DNA from: Myxococcales bacterium | GTDB lineage: Bacteria; Myxococcota; Myxococcia; Myxococcales; Myxococcaceae | Length of the DNA: 7,653 nt | Assembly (NCBI GenBank): GCA_003153055.1 | Contig: PMBV01000168.1 | Coordinates: 1-7,653, forward strand | Direction: 5' to 3' | Shown: positions 1-6,300 of the stretch, piece by piece | Position numbering within the stretch: the first letter of the stretch is position 1 | How the letters are laid out: each line of letters opens with the position of its first letter | Made by a program: the position numbers and the translations under genes | The notes under the pieces: model-generated | What the model was told of the DNA's origin: nothing | Databases searched by the model: none | Seen by the model: only the letters and a program-made list of their open reading frames with translations

Positions 1-95
1 CCGCCCGTGCCCGAGCCGCCGCCCGTTGCCGAGCCGCCGCCCATCGACGAGCCACCGCCCATCGACGAGCCACCGCCCATGGACGAGCCCCCACC
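1..95 (-). repeat. 18-bp in-frame tandem repeat encoding GGGSSM units
   Basis: About five copies of an 18-bp unit (minus strand GGCGGTGGCTCGTCGATG and variants) run from base 95 to the left edge. The three upstream-most copies encode GGGSSM. The next two have drifted to GGGSAT and GGGSGT. Because 18 is a multiple of three, gain or loss of copies changes the linker length without a frameshift. The array may continue past base 1. Confidence 0.85.
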
Positions 96-254
96 CTCTC
101 CGTTTGTGCTGCAGACGTTGCTGACGCACTGCTGCCCTGTGGGGCAGTTGCTGTCCCCAGTGCAGGGGATGGCCCCGATGTCGGGCGCGCACCGCGGCAG
201 GGCCAGGAGGACCACCGCCCAGGACCACCACCCGAGCGTCGAGAAGGCCCTCAT
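1..254 (-). CDS. Small exported Cys-rich protein, probable lipoprotein, with Gly-Ser-Met repeat linker (partial, C-terminus off the left edge)
   Basis: Read directly from the minus strand: ATG at 254-252 opens a frame that stays open to base 1, 84 complete codons. Residues 8-20 form a Trp/Val/Leu-rich hydrophobic core typical of an export signal. It ends at LPRC, with Cys22 as possible lipid-anchored residue; Arg just before the Cys departs from the usual lipobox, so lipidation is uncertain. A short segment with Cys31, Cys37, Cys43 and Cys48 (CTGDSNCPTGQQCVSNVC) could form two disulfides. From residue 54 a low-complexity linker of GGGSSM-type units begins. This layout of signal, Cys knot, glycine-rich linker and then a domain is common in myxobacterial surface lipoproteins; the functional domain lies outside the window. 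The start overlaps the stop of the upstream TPR-PEGA gene (ATGA) and has a strong AAGGAG seven bases upstream, so the two are probably translationally coupled. Function unknown. Confidence 0.72.
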   Translation of the reverse strand, partial: MRAFSTLGWWSWAVVLLALPRCAPDIGAIPCTGDSNCPTGQQCVSNVCSTNGEGGGSSMGGGSSMGGGSSMGGGSATGGGSGTG

Positions 255-1141
255 CGCGACGCTCCTTCGACGAAGAACAGCACCACCGCGGTTACGGCCG
301 CTGCGCCAGCCATACCCCAGCTGATGTTGGTGCCCAGTGCCCGGCCGTGCACGCTCGCCACCAGCGCATCGGCCTGCTCCCGGGTTCGGCTGGGGTCGCT
401 GGTGTTCAGCCGCGCGGCGGCGTTGTTGGCGGCCAGGCCGAGACCCACGGCGGTCGCGGCCGCTGCCACCGAGATCCCGCCGCTGATCCACGTTCCAAGG
501 TGGCGACTCCCGGCCGGGCGTCGCTGCACGAACTCGGGCTCGGCCACCAGGAGTGGCGCGGGGGTCAACGGCAGCGCGGGGGGTTGTCGGGGCGCATCGC
601 CGGTGGCGCCCTGCGCCGGGCGCAGGTTGACGGTGAGCTCAGCCACGCGCTGCAGTGACAGAATGAAGTGGCGCTGCTCGGGCTCGTAGCCCTCGGCCGA
701 CGCGTTCAGGGTGTGTTCGCCCCCGGACAGCTCCACGTAGGCGGGCGAGGGGCTCAGCGCCTTTCCATCGACGACCAGGCGTGCGGTGGCGGGCTCAGCA
801 AAGACCAGCAGCTGCTGCAGCCCCTTGTCTCTCAGGCGGCGCTCACAGTTCGCGATGTCGCCCTTGAGGGCGTCGTCCTTGGCGGCCTCGGGCCACAGGC
901 GGAGGTAGTCGCGGAAGCTGCGCAGCGCCAGCGCCGTCTCGCCCAGTCGCTCGTGGCACTTGCCGATGTTGTACAGGCTGACGGGCTGGGCCGAGAGCGC
1001 GTAGCCCTCTTGGAACTTGACGATGGCTTCGGCGTAGCGGCCTTGCGCGTAAAGCTTCTTGGCGAGGCTGAAGGCCTGTTTGGCCTCCGGCGCTATCGGA
1101 GGGGCAGCGGTCAGGGCCACGGCGAGCAACAGGGCGTGCAT
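251..1141 (-). CDS. Exported TPR-PEGA domain protein with two C-terminal hydrophobic segments
   Basis: 296 residues. A short hydrophobic start (residues 3-13, Leu/Ala/Val-rich) looks like a signal peptide or anchor, though it lacks the usual basic residues. Residues about 20-105 are alpha-helical with TPR-like repeats (AEAIVKFQEGYAL; YNIGKCHERLGETALALRSF), a protein-protein interaction fold. Residues about 112-174 fit a PEGA domain: a small beta-sandwich with 'G-G-E-H-T-L...A-E-G-Y' near its end, usually at the cell surface. A Pro-rich hinge (176-205) leads to two hydrophobic stretches at about 215-238 and 272-292. The TPR-PEGA-TM layout is frequent in myxobacteria, where these proteins are mostly uncharacterised. 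ATG at 1141 is the only good start; GGAGG lies 13 bases upstream, a little far. The stop overlaps the next gene (ATGA), suggesting the two products work together in the envelope. No enzymatic motif is visible. Confidence 0.88.
   Translation of the reverse strand: MHALLLAVALTAAPPIAPEAKQAFSLAKKLYAQGRYAEAIVKFQEGYALSAQPVSLYNIGKCHERLGETALALRSFRDYLRLWPEAAKDDALKGDIANCERRLRDKGLQQLLVFAEPATARLVVDGKALSPSPAYVELSGGEHTLNASAEGYEPEQRHFILSLQRVAELTVNLRPAQGATGDAPRQPPALPLTPAPLLVAEPEFVQRRPAGSRHLGTWISGGISVAAAATAVGLGLAANNAAARLNTSDPSRTREQADALVASVHGRALGTNISWGMAGAAAVTAVVLFFVEGASR
262..267 (-). promoter_or_regulatory. Internal Shine-Dalgarno for the downstream lipoprotein gene
   Basis: AAGGAG on the minus strand lies seven bases before the ATG at 254, inside the last codons of the TPR-PEGA gene. 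It fixes the start of the short gene, supports the four-base overlap as real, and implies that the downstream product can be translated at its own rate. Confidence 0.7.
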
Positions 1142-1308
1142 TCGGGTCGGTCGGCCTCCATCGGGACATAGCCCGAAAGGAGAGGAAGAGGAAAGCGGCG
1201 AACCGAGCCCGTCCGGGAGCCCTCCTCGCGCTCCTGCGCGCGGCCCTCCACAGCAAGAGCTGTACTCCTGAGCTGCCCCAACCTCCTGACTCCCTCACCT
1301 TCGCCGAG

Positions 1309-1321
1309 AGTCGATTCGACT
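1309..1321. promoter_or_regulatory. 13-bp palindrome AGTCGA-T-TCGACT (possible operator)
   Basis: Perfect 6-bp inverted repeat around one central base, about 170 bp upstream of the TPR-PEGA start codon. It could be a small operator for a dimeric regulator, but the length is compatible with chance in G+C-rich DNA and I see no second copy in the window. Confidence 0.2.
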
Positions 1322-1474
1322 GGCCGGTGTGCTCTTTCCGGGGCCACAGCCACCCGCCTCGCGAACCTTCCGTCGCCCTGACTCCGCTCCCTACGCTCGG
1401 CAAGCGCCGGACGCCCGCTCGAAAAGGCCGGCTATTCCTCCTTGATCCAGAGCCAGGGCATGAAACAAAGCATA

Positions 1475-1492
1475 CGCATCATTCGCATCATT
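1475..1492. repeat. Tandem 9-mer CGCATCATT x2
   Basis: Two perfect adjacent copies of CGCATCATT (minus strand AATGATGCG), flanked by partial matches (CATA before, CG after). They sit in the least G+C-rich part of the intergenic stretch. Direct repeats of this size can be regulator sites; as plain sequence this is only a duplicated 9-mer. Confidence 0.45.
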
Positions 1493-1621
1493 CGAGATCG
1501 CGTTTCCTGACTTCGGGTTGAAACCGCACGTTCAGAAACGAGAAAGGGCCGAATTCGACAAGGAAGCCAGATGGCTCGGCTTTCACCCACCTCCAGCACC
1601 AACAGGAAAAGAACCAGGTAG

Positions 1622-1638
1622 GACCGGTCGCTTAGCGA
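1622..1638. other. Two overlapping short palindromes downstream of the kinase gene
   Basis: GACCGGTC (1622-1629) overlaps TCGCT-T-AGCGA (1628-1638), about 70-85 bp after the kinase stop codon. They could fold as small hairpins at the end of the kinase mRNA, but no T-run follows on the minus strand, so this is not an intrinsic terminator by the usual rules. Confidence 0.25.
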
Positions 1639-1706
1639 ACGGGAGAGGTCGGCGTGTGAGGAAGAAGGCCTCAAACTGGGTGAGAGTGGGCCCTCGATCC
1701 TCACTC

Positions 1707-3236
1707 CTACCTCGGGAGGGGGAGCGCGCAGAAGATGGTCGCGCCCTGGTCGACCTTCCCAACGGCCCAGGTCCGGCCCCCCAGGCGCTCGACGATGCGT
1801 CGGACGGTGGCCAAGCCGATGCCAGTTCCCTCGAATGCGTCAATGGTGTGCAGGCGCTGGAACACGCCGAAGAGCTTGCCAGCGTATTCCATGTCAAAAC
1901 CCACGCCGTTGTCCCGGACGAAGAGCACCACCTCGCCGGCTTGGCCCGGCACCGTGCCAACGTGGATCTCGGCTCGCTCGCGGGTCTGGGAAAACTTGAG
2001 GGCGTTCGAGACGAGGTTGACCAGCACCACCCTCAGCAGCGCACGGTCACCGCTGACGGCGGGCAGCGGGTCGACACGCCACTCGACGCTTCGGCTCGAC
2101 AGGCCCTCGGTGCAGTCCTCGATGGCCTCGCGCACGACGCCGTCGAGGTCGACGCGCTTGAACGAGAACTCGGAGCGCCCGAAGCGAGAGAAGGCCAGCA
2201 GGTCGTCGATGAGCGCGCCCATGCGCTGGGACGCGGCGCGGATCCGCTCCATCAGGTGCCGGGCGCGCTCGTCGGACGTCGCCACGGCGTGCTTCTCGAG
2301 GAGACTGAGGAAGCCGCCGACGTGGCGCAGAGGCGCTCGCAGGTCGTGGGAGACTGAGTAGGAGAACGCCTCGAGCTCCTGGTTGGCCTGCTCCAGCTGG
2401 GCGGTGCGGTGAGCGACCCGGGCCTCGAGCGTCGCGTTGAGGCGGAGGATCTGCTGCTCGCTCTCTTGAACGGTCCGAAACACCGCGACCTGCCGCCACA
2501 GGAGCAAGGCCACCGCGAGCCCGACAAAGCCCAGCAAGACCCCCTCGACGAGCGTGTACAACTCTGTCGTGCGAACGAGCTCGCCTTGAATAGCGGTCTG
2601 GATCTTCACCTGCTTGCCCTCCAACAGATTGGTGAAGGAGAAGCCCAGGTCCCGCACATCCTGGTACATGCGAAAGAAGTAGAGCAGGTGGTCTGCCTCG
2701 AAGTCGTAGCCCCCGACGTTGCGCAAGATGCCGTACATCGTCGAGCTGAGGATGGCGCGGCTCCCCGGTTGTTGGTTGCCGCGGATGAACGCCTCGAGGT
2801 CGTCGTACGTCTCTTGAATGAACTGGTTGCCGTAGCGCAGGCCCCGCACCAGAGAGACGACGTCTTGCCTGAGACCGGGGTCCAGGAGCCGCTCCCGGTC
2901 GAGCTCCTCCTCGAAGGCGTCGAGCTTCTCGCGGAACGCGGCGAAGTCCCCGACCCCCTCGGTCCAGCTCGCTTCGGGCCGGTCCTCCCGGTACGGCAAG
3001 CGGTGGGTGGTCATGAGCAGGTGATGCCAGCTGTCCATCAGCGCCGAGAGCTTGCCTTCGAAGCGCTGCAGCTCGAGCTTCCGCTCCGCCATGATGACCA
3101 TGGTGGCCACATGCAGTGCGAACGCGCAGGCAATGGCGGCGACCAGGGCGAAGAACTGAACCCGGAGTGCGCGGCTCGCCGCCGGCAAAGCGCCCGGGTC
3201 CCGACCCTCACCGCTGGGCGACGGCGTGGCCTCCAA
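1707..3236 (-). CDS. Membrane sensor histidine kinase (HisKA + HATPase_c, phytochrome-kinase-like transmitter)
   Basis: 509 residues. A two-component sensor that uses ATP to phosphorylate its own histidine and passes the phosphate to a response regulator. First membrane segment about 25-50, periplasmic and largely helical sensor region about 51-225, second membrane segment about 226-248, then a coiled-coil linker (250-290) without a recognisable HAMP. The H-box (FSYSVSHDLRAPLRHV) puts the phosphoacceptor at His297. The ATPase shows the N-box (Asn407, Asn411 in NLVSNALKFS), G1 (DNGVGFD, Asp442), the F-box (FGVFQRLH) and G2 (GTGIGLA, 470-476), so it looks catalytically complete. No receiver domain follows. 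The start is TTG at 3236, five bases after the stop of the solute-binding gene; no alternative ATG or GTG precedes the first membrane segment. With no clear Shine-Dalgarno, translation probably depends on coupling to the upstream gene. The partner regulator is not in the window. The family is sure; the signal is inferred from the neighbour. Confidence 0.95.
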   Translation of the reverse strand: MEATPSPSGEGRDPGALPAASRALRVQFFALVAAIACAFALHVATMVIMAERKLELQRFEGKLSALMDSWHHLLMTTHRLPYREDRPEASWTEGVGDFAAFREKLDAFEEELDRERLLDPGLRQDVVSLVRGLRYGNQFIQETYDDLEAFIRGNQQPGSRAILSSTMYGILRNVGGYDFEADHLLYFFRMYQDVRDLGFSFTNLLEGKQVKIQTAIQGELVRTTELYTLVEGVLLGFVGLAVALLLWRQVAVFRTVQESEQQILRLNATLEARVAHRTAQLEQANQELEAFSYSVSHDLRAPLRHVGGFLSLLEKHAVATSDERARHLMERIRAASQRMGALIDDLLAFSRFGRSEFSFKRVDLDGVVREAIEDCTEGLSSRSVEWRVDPLPAVSGDRALLRVVLVNLVSNALKFSQTRERAEIHVGTVPGQAGEVVLFVRDNGVGFDMEYAGKLFGVFQRLHTIDAFEGTGIGLATVRRIVERLGGRTWAVGKVDQGATIFCALPLPR

Positions 3237-3241
3237 AGGCG

Positions 3242-4483
3242 TCAGCCCCCGTCCCGCGACGCCCCTCGAGCTCCCGGCCCGTCGAGCGCACGCAGGCCGC
3301 GCTGGGCGTCTTCCAGCGCCTGGCGGGGCGGCTTGCTGCCTGAGAGCCCCTCCTGCAGGGCCCGGGAGATGAGGTTCGAGATGTCGGGCCAGCGCGCGTG
3401 CGGCCCCCGAGGCGAGGCGAATTCGATCTGTCTCATGAACATGCTCAGTCTGGGGTCCAAGTCCGAGCTGTCGCCGGGCCGCACCACATCGGTCCTCGGC
3501 GGCAGGTACCCGGTCGCGCGCGCGAACCGACCGACGATCTCTCTGGACGCCAAGTACCGAACAAAGACCCAGGCGGCCTCGCGATGTGCTTGCCGCGTGA
3601 TGGCCACGTTCTCACCGCCCAGCACCGAAGCGAACCTCGTGTCCTTGGGCACCTTGGCGATGCCGTACTTCAGGCTCGGAGAGTCGCGCTCGATGCTTCC
3701 GAGCGTCCAGGGCCCATTGATCATCATCGCGGCCTTGCCTGCCGAAAACTGCTTCTGCGCGTCGTACTGCGTCCAGCCGATCACCTCGGCGCTCATGGAC
3801 CCGTCGACGATCAACGCTCGCAAGAACTCCATGGCGCGAACGCCGGCGGGCGAGTCGAGCTGGCCCACGTCGCCTCCCGCGGAGAGGAACCAGGGCAAGA
3901 ATTGGAACGTCCCCTCCTCGGACCGGAAGGCGCTGATGGCCAGACCGGAGCGACCTGGCGCGGTCAGCTTCCGGGCCGCGGCACGAAGCTCCTCCCACGT
4001 CTCGGGCACGCGCACCCCTGCTCGCTGGAGTGCTTCCCGGTCGTAGAACAAGGCCAGGCAATCAGACGTGAAGGGGATGCCGTATTGCCGCCCATTGTAG
4101 AAGGTCGAGCGCCAGGGACCCGCGAAGAAGTGTCCGTTCCCCTCCCACTGGGCCACGAGGTCGGTGAGGTCGAGGAAAACGCCGGCTTGGGCGAAGGCCG
4201 CGTTGTCTGGGTTGTCGATCATGACCACGTCGGGCAGATCGCCCGAGGCGTTGGCCACCAGGAGCTGCCGCTTCAGGGCCTCGAAGGGCACGAACTCGTG
4301 CCGAACGACGATGCCTGGGTGGGTGGCGTTGAAGTCGTCGACGATCTGCCGCATCGTGTCTCTGAGCGTCTCGGCGAAGTAGGCCAAGAAGCGAATCTCG
4401 GTTCGCGGCGGGCTGGCCAACGCCTGCTGGGGCTGCCCAATGAGGAGGAAGAAGGCCGTCAGAAGGACTGAGCGTCGATGCAT
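3242..4483 (-). CDS. Extracellular solute-binding protein, family 1 (MalE/UgpB-like)
   Basis: 413 residues from ATG 4483. Residues 1-23 are a classical signal peptide (two Arg, a Leu/Phe core, ALA before Ser24) with no lipobox, so the product should be free in the periplasm. The body matches family 1 binding proteins, which trap sugars and related small solutes between two lobes: DLPDVVMIDNPDNAAFAQAG (about 82-101), YGIPF (134-138) then LFYDREALQRAGVRVPETWEE (split across about 145-165), FSAGKAAMMINGPWTLG (246-262) and GGENVAI (289-295) followed by AWVFVRYLAS. A GTG at 4501 in frame is possible, but ATG 4483 has GAGG six bases upstream and fits a transcript from the -10-like box at 4514-4519. 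No permease or ATPase gene adjoins; a histidine kinase follows after 5 bp, so a sensory rather than transport role is inferred. The ligand cannot be told from sequence. The last ~15 residues are Gly/Arg-rich and atypical. Confidence 0.93.
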   Translation of the reverse strand: MHRRSVLLTAFFLLIGQPQQALASPPRTEIRFLAYFAETLRDTMRQIVDDFNATHPGIVVRHEFVPFEALKRQLLVANASGDLPDVVMIDNPDNAAFAQAGVFLDLTDLVAQWEGNGHFFAGPWRSTFYNGRQYGIPFTSDCLALFYDREALQRAGVRVPETWEELRAAARKLTAPGRSGLAISAFRSEEGTFQFLPWFLSAGGDVGQLDSPAGVRAMEFLRALIVDGSMSAEVIGWTQYDAQKQFSAGKAAMMINGPWTLGSIERDSPSLKYGIAKVPKDTRFASVLGGENVAITRQAHREAAWVFVRYLASREIVGRFARATGYLPPRTDVVRPGDSSDLDPRLSMFMRQIEFASPRGPHARWPDISNLISRALQEGLSGSKPPRQALEDAQRGLRALDGPGARGASRDGG

Positions 4484-4489
4484 GGAGCG

Positions 4490-4493
4490 CCTC
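4490..4493 (-). promoter_or_regulatory. Shine-Dalgarno GAGG deciding the solute-binding protein start
   Basis: GAGG on the minus strand is six bases before the ATG at 4483. The alternative GTG at 4501 has no comparable site at proper distance, so the ATG is preferred, giving a protein that begins MHRRS and goes straight into its signal peptide. Confidence 0.6.
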
Positions 4494-4513
4494 GTTCTCA
4501 CTGAAGGCTAGGC

Positions 4514-4519
4514 ACCATA
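4514..4519 (-). promoter_or_regulatory. Candidate -10 box TATGGT for the solute-binding/kinase operon
   Basis: TATGGT on the minus strand matches the sigma-70 consensus TATAAT at four of six positions. It would place the transcript start near 4507, giving a roughly 24-base leader before the ATG at 4483. No good -35 is seen 16-18 bases upstream, where the inverted repeat lies. That is compatible with activator dependence, or with the box being spurious. Confidence 0.3.
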
Positions 4520-4546
4520 CCGCCAGCAAACAAGAACACTGGCGGT
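4519..4546. promoter_or_regulatory. Perfect inverted repeat ACCGCCAG-N12-CTGGCGGT, candidate operator in the divergent promoter region
   Basis: Two 8-bp arms match perfectly and are separated by 12 bases; arm centres are 20 bp apart, about two helical turns, so a dimeric regulator could bind both on one face. It lies between the solute-binding/kinase genes (minus) and the 566-residue secreted protein (plus). It borders the minus-strand -10-like box and is centred about 62 bp before the ATG at 4595. It is a candidate shared operator or activator site. Because it lies upstream of both presumed transcript starts, an RNA hairpin role is less likely. Confidence 0.5.
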
Positions 4547-4582
4547 GAGCCCGAAGACCCAGCGCCCTGCGCCCTCGCCCCT

Positions 4583-4588
4583 TATGCT
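4583..4588 (+). promoter_or_regulatory. Candidate -10 box TATGCT giving a leaderless mRNA
   Basis: TATGCT ends six bases before the ATG at 4595, so transcription would begin at or next to the start codon. No Shine-Dalgarno precedes this ATG, which agrees with leaderless translation. No clear -35 was found, consistent with the upstream inverted repeat being an activator site. Four of six bases match TATAAT, so the call is tentative. Confidence 0.35.
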
Positions 4589-4594
4589 CATCGA

Positions 4595-6295
4595 ATGCGA
4601 CCTGCGCGAAGCCTCCTCCCTTTCGCGGTCTTGATCGTCAGCACAGGGCCCCGCCCAGCCCTCGCCCAGCCGCTCGAGGAGGGCCCACCCTGGACCGAGC
4701 TCACGCCCGACAAGGTATCGGCGGAGGACTTCGCGCAGCTCAAGACCATGATGGTGGCGATGAGCGCCGAGCTCGGGCCGACCAAGGGCGCCACCCGCGC
4801 CGAGGTCCTCGAGGAGGTGCCCGCGCCGTTGGACCTCGCCCCCGAGGCGTTCGCCAAGCTCCTCGAGCGTCTGGGCAAGAGCTACTTCTTCGGCATGCGC
4901 ATGGGCCGGCACCTCACCATCGAGGGCGACCTGTCCTTCTTTCCGCTCCTCGCCCAAGGAACCCTCGAAGTGCAGTGGACGAAAGTCCTGGGCCCGGGAG
5001 CGAAGAACGTGCTCGGTAAGCCCAGCCGAGAGGAGACCACCGAGGCGGCCCAGCTCGCCCGCTTCGGTCTCCGCCCGGTTGCCTGGTCGAAAGAGGGGCT
5101 CCGCAGCGAGGTGACGTTGCCCCTGGTGGTCGACGCGGAGCGAGCCGCGCTGGTGAAGGCCGAGGGCAAGGCGAAGCTGAAGGTGCCGACGACCTTCGCC
5201 CGCATCGAGCTGCCGTGCACCGCCGGCGCCAAGGCCACCACCGAGGGGAGGACGGCCACGGTCAGGCGCTGCGAGAACGACTTCCTCCAGCTCGACTGGT
5301 CTGGCACCGAGGAGCCCGACGTCGTCATTCGCGACGCATCGGGGCGACGGCTGGCTGCCGGGCCCTCCACGAGCCTGCCCGTCTTCAAGGGTGGCCGCAC
5401 GCCGCTCGAGCTCGAGTACCGCGAGCTCCCCGTGACCATCGAAGGCAAGCGAATGAGCTTCAACGTGCACGGCAAGGTTGGCTCGGTGCTCCTGGTGCTG
5501 CCCAAGGAGTGGACCGAGAAGACCCTGACCGTCATCGCCACGCCCGAGCCAACGGTCGACGGTGAGAAGCCGGTCAAGGTGGCAGCGCCTCGCGCGCTGT
5601 GGGACCCGCCGGCTGGCACCGGCCTCACGAAAATCACCGCGGCCGCGGTGCGCTCGGGTACCCGCGTCGTGGCGGCGCGCACCTACGCCGTGGTCGACTA
5701 CAATCAGCCCAAGGTCGAGGTGCGGCTCCCTCGCGTCGACAACAGCCTCTACGCCTCCATGGAGTTCCCCGAGGCCACGCTCGTCGACGCCAGCGGGAAG
5801 CCCGTGCCACACCGGGAAGACAGCATTTGGGTGCGCTGGCCCGAGCTGTCCAACGAGGTGCGCTTCTCGACCGAGAGCGGTGAGGGCATCGTGGAGCTCG
5901 CCCGCGCCCGGGGCACCGTCAAGCTCCACTTCCCCGTCGCGATGCACACGGTCACGCTCACTCGGGCCGCGCCAGTCTCTGGCGCCCTCAAGGCCGAGTT
6001 CAAGGGCGCTCGGGTGACGATCATCGGAGAAGGAACCGACGAGCCCCGACTCTCGACGCCCTCCGGCGCCCCACATGCCTTCGACCTGGTGCGAGCCTTC
6101 GACAAGAATGGCGAGCGGCTGCGACAGATCGGTTCGGAGTCTTGGAGCGACGACCGCCACCTGCTCGCCTTCTGGGGAGAGCCGGTCGAGGTACGCCTGG
6201 TGGTGGCCGACCAGTGGGAGGACCTCGAGCTGTCCTACGATCTCCCGCCCGCGCAACTGCTACCGCCGGACAAGCAGGGCATGAAGCCAGACTGA
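4595..6295 (+). CDS. Secreted, beta-rich protein of unknown function (566 aa)
   Basis: I do not recognise this family. The product starts with a signal peptide (MRPARS, hydrophobic core, ALA at 22-24 before Gln25) and no lipobox, so it should be periplasmic or secreted. Residues about 34-96 are helical and acidic. The remaining ~470 look like successive beta-sandwich modules, with alternating hydrophobic strands and turns such as IRDASGRRL (245-253), LVDASGKPV (396-404) and FDKNGERLR (502-510). These recurring 'D-x-x-G' strand-turn units suggest internal duplication. Two cysteines only (Cys208, Cys226), 18 apart, could form a disulfide. The end is Pro-rich. No protease, hydrolase or transporter motif is visible. 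Strong G/C third-position bias supports plus-strand coding against the equally long antisense frame. It is divergent from the solute-binding/kinase operon with a 111-bp gap and may share its regulation; a role as target of that sensor is speculation. Confidence 0.87.
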   Translation: MRPARSLLPFAVLIVSTGPRPALAQPLEEGPPWTELTPDKVSAEDFAQLKTMMVAMSAELGPTKGATRAEVLEEVPAPLDLAPEAFAKLLERLGKSYFFGMRMGRHLTIEGDLSFFPLLAQGTLEVQWTKVLGPGAKNVLGKPSREETTEAAQLARFGLRPVAWSKEGLRSEVTLPLVVDAERAALVKAEGKAKLKVPTTFARIELPCTAGAKATTEGRTATVRRCENDFLQLDWSGTEEPDVVIRDASGRRLAAGPSTSLPVFKGGRTPLELEYRELPVTIEGKRMSFNVHGKVGSVLLVLPKEWTEKTLTVIATPEPTVDGEKPVKVAAPRALWDPPAGTGLTKITAAAVRSGTRVVAARTYAVVDYNQPKVEVRLPRVDNSLYASMEFPEATLVDASGKPVPHREDSIWVRWPELSNEVRFSTESGEGIVELARARGTVKLHFPVAMHTVTLTRAAPVSGALKAEFKGARVTIIGEGTDEPRLSTPSGAPHAFDLVRAFDKNGERLRQIGSESWSDDRHLLAFWGEPVEVRLVVADQWEDLELSYDLPPAQLLPPDKQGMKPD

Positions 6296-6300
6296 CGCTC

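Larger units (their letters stand above)
1142..1706. other. 565-bp non-coding stretch between the TPR-PEGA gene and the kinase gene
   Basis: No reading frame here has good start signals, protein-like composition and normal third-position bias together; the open frames passing through it are extensions or antisense shadows. G+C is visibly lower at about 1440-1620 than in the flanking genes, as expected of promoter or untranslated DNA. It must hold the end of the kinase transcript and the promoter of the TPR-PEGA gene. I could not place a convincing sigma-70 promoter, sigma-54 promoter or T-tailed terminator. It does contain a duplicated 9-mer and short palindromes, listed separately. Confidence 0.6.

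Noticed and set aside
7..324. Pro-rich plus-strand frame with PPPIDE repeats
   Set aside because: It is the reverse of the Gly/Ser/Met linker. The minus strand offers a signal sequence, a Cys-rich segment, a strong ribosome site and a coupled start.
1518..2357. 279-residue plus-strand frame running from the intergenic stretch into the kinase gene
   Set aside because: It is Arg/Pro/Gly-rich at first and then a mirror of the kinase ATPase region. No motif supports it.
2409..4046. 545-residue plus-strand frame across the kinase and solute-binding genes
   Set aside because: It is antisense to two genes with unmistakable family motifs. It crosses their boundary and has a composition typical of a shadow frame.
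3398..4471. 357-residue plus-strand frame over the solute-binding gene
   Set aside because: It is antisense to the family 1 binding protein and has no domain or ribosome site.
4484..4501. GTG at 4501 as start of the solute-binding protein
   Set aside because: It has no ribosome site and would leave only about six bases of leader from the presumed promoter. The ATG at 4483 has GAGG six bases upstream.
4561..4580. Adjacent GCGCCCT copies in the divergent promoter region
   Set aside because: Two 7-mers of G+C-rich sequence are too short and simple to call a repeat element.
4508..6256. 582-residue open frame antisense to the secreted protein
   Set aside because: It is His/Gly/Arg/Leu-rich, has no recognisable domain and mirrors the plus-strand gene, which has a signal peptide, good hydrophobic strand patterns and proper third-position bias. 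Long antisense frames are expected at this G+C content.
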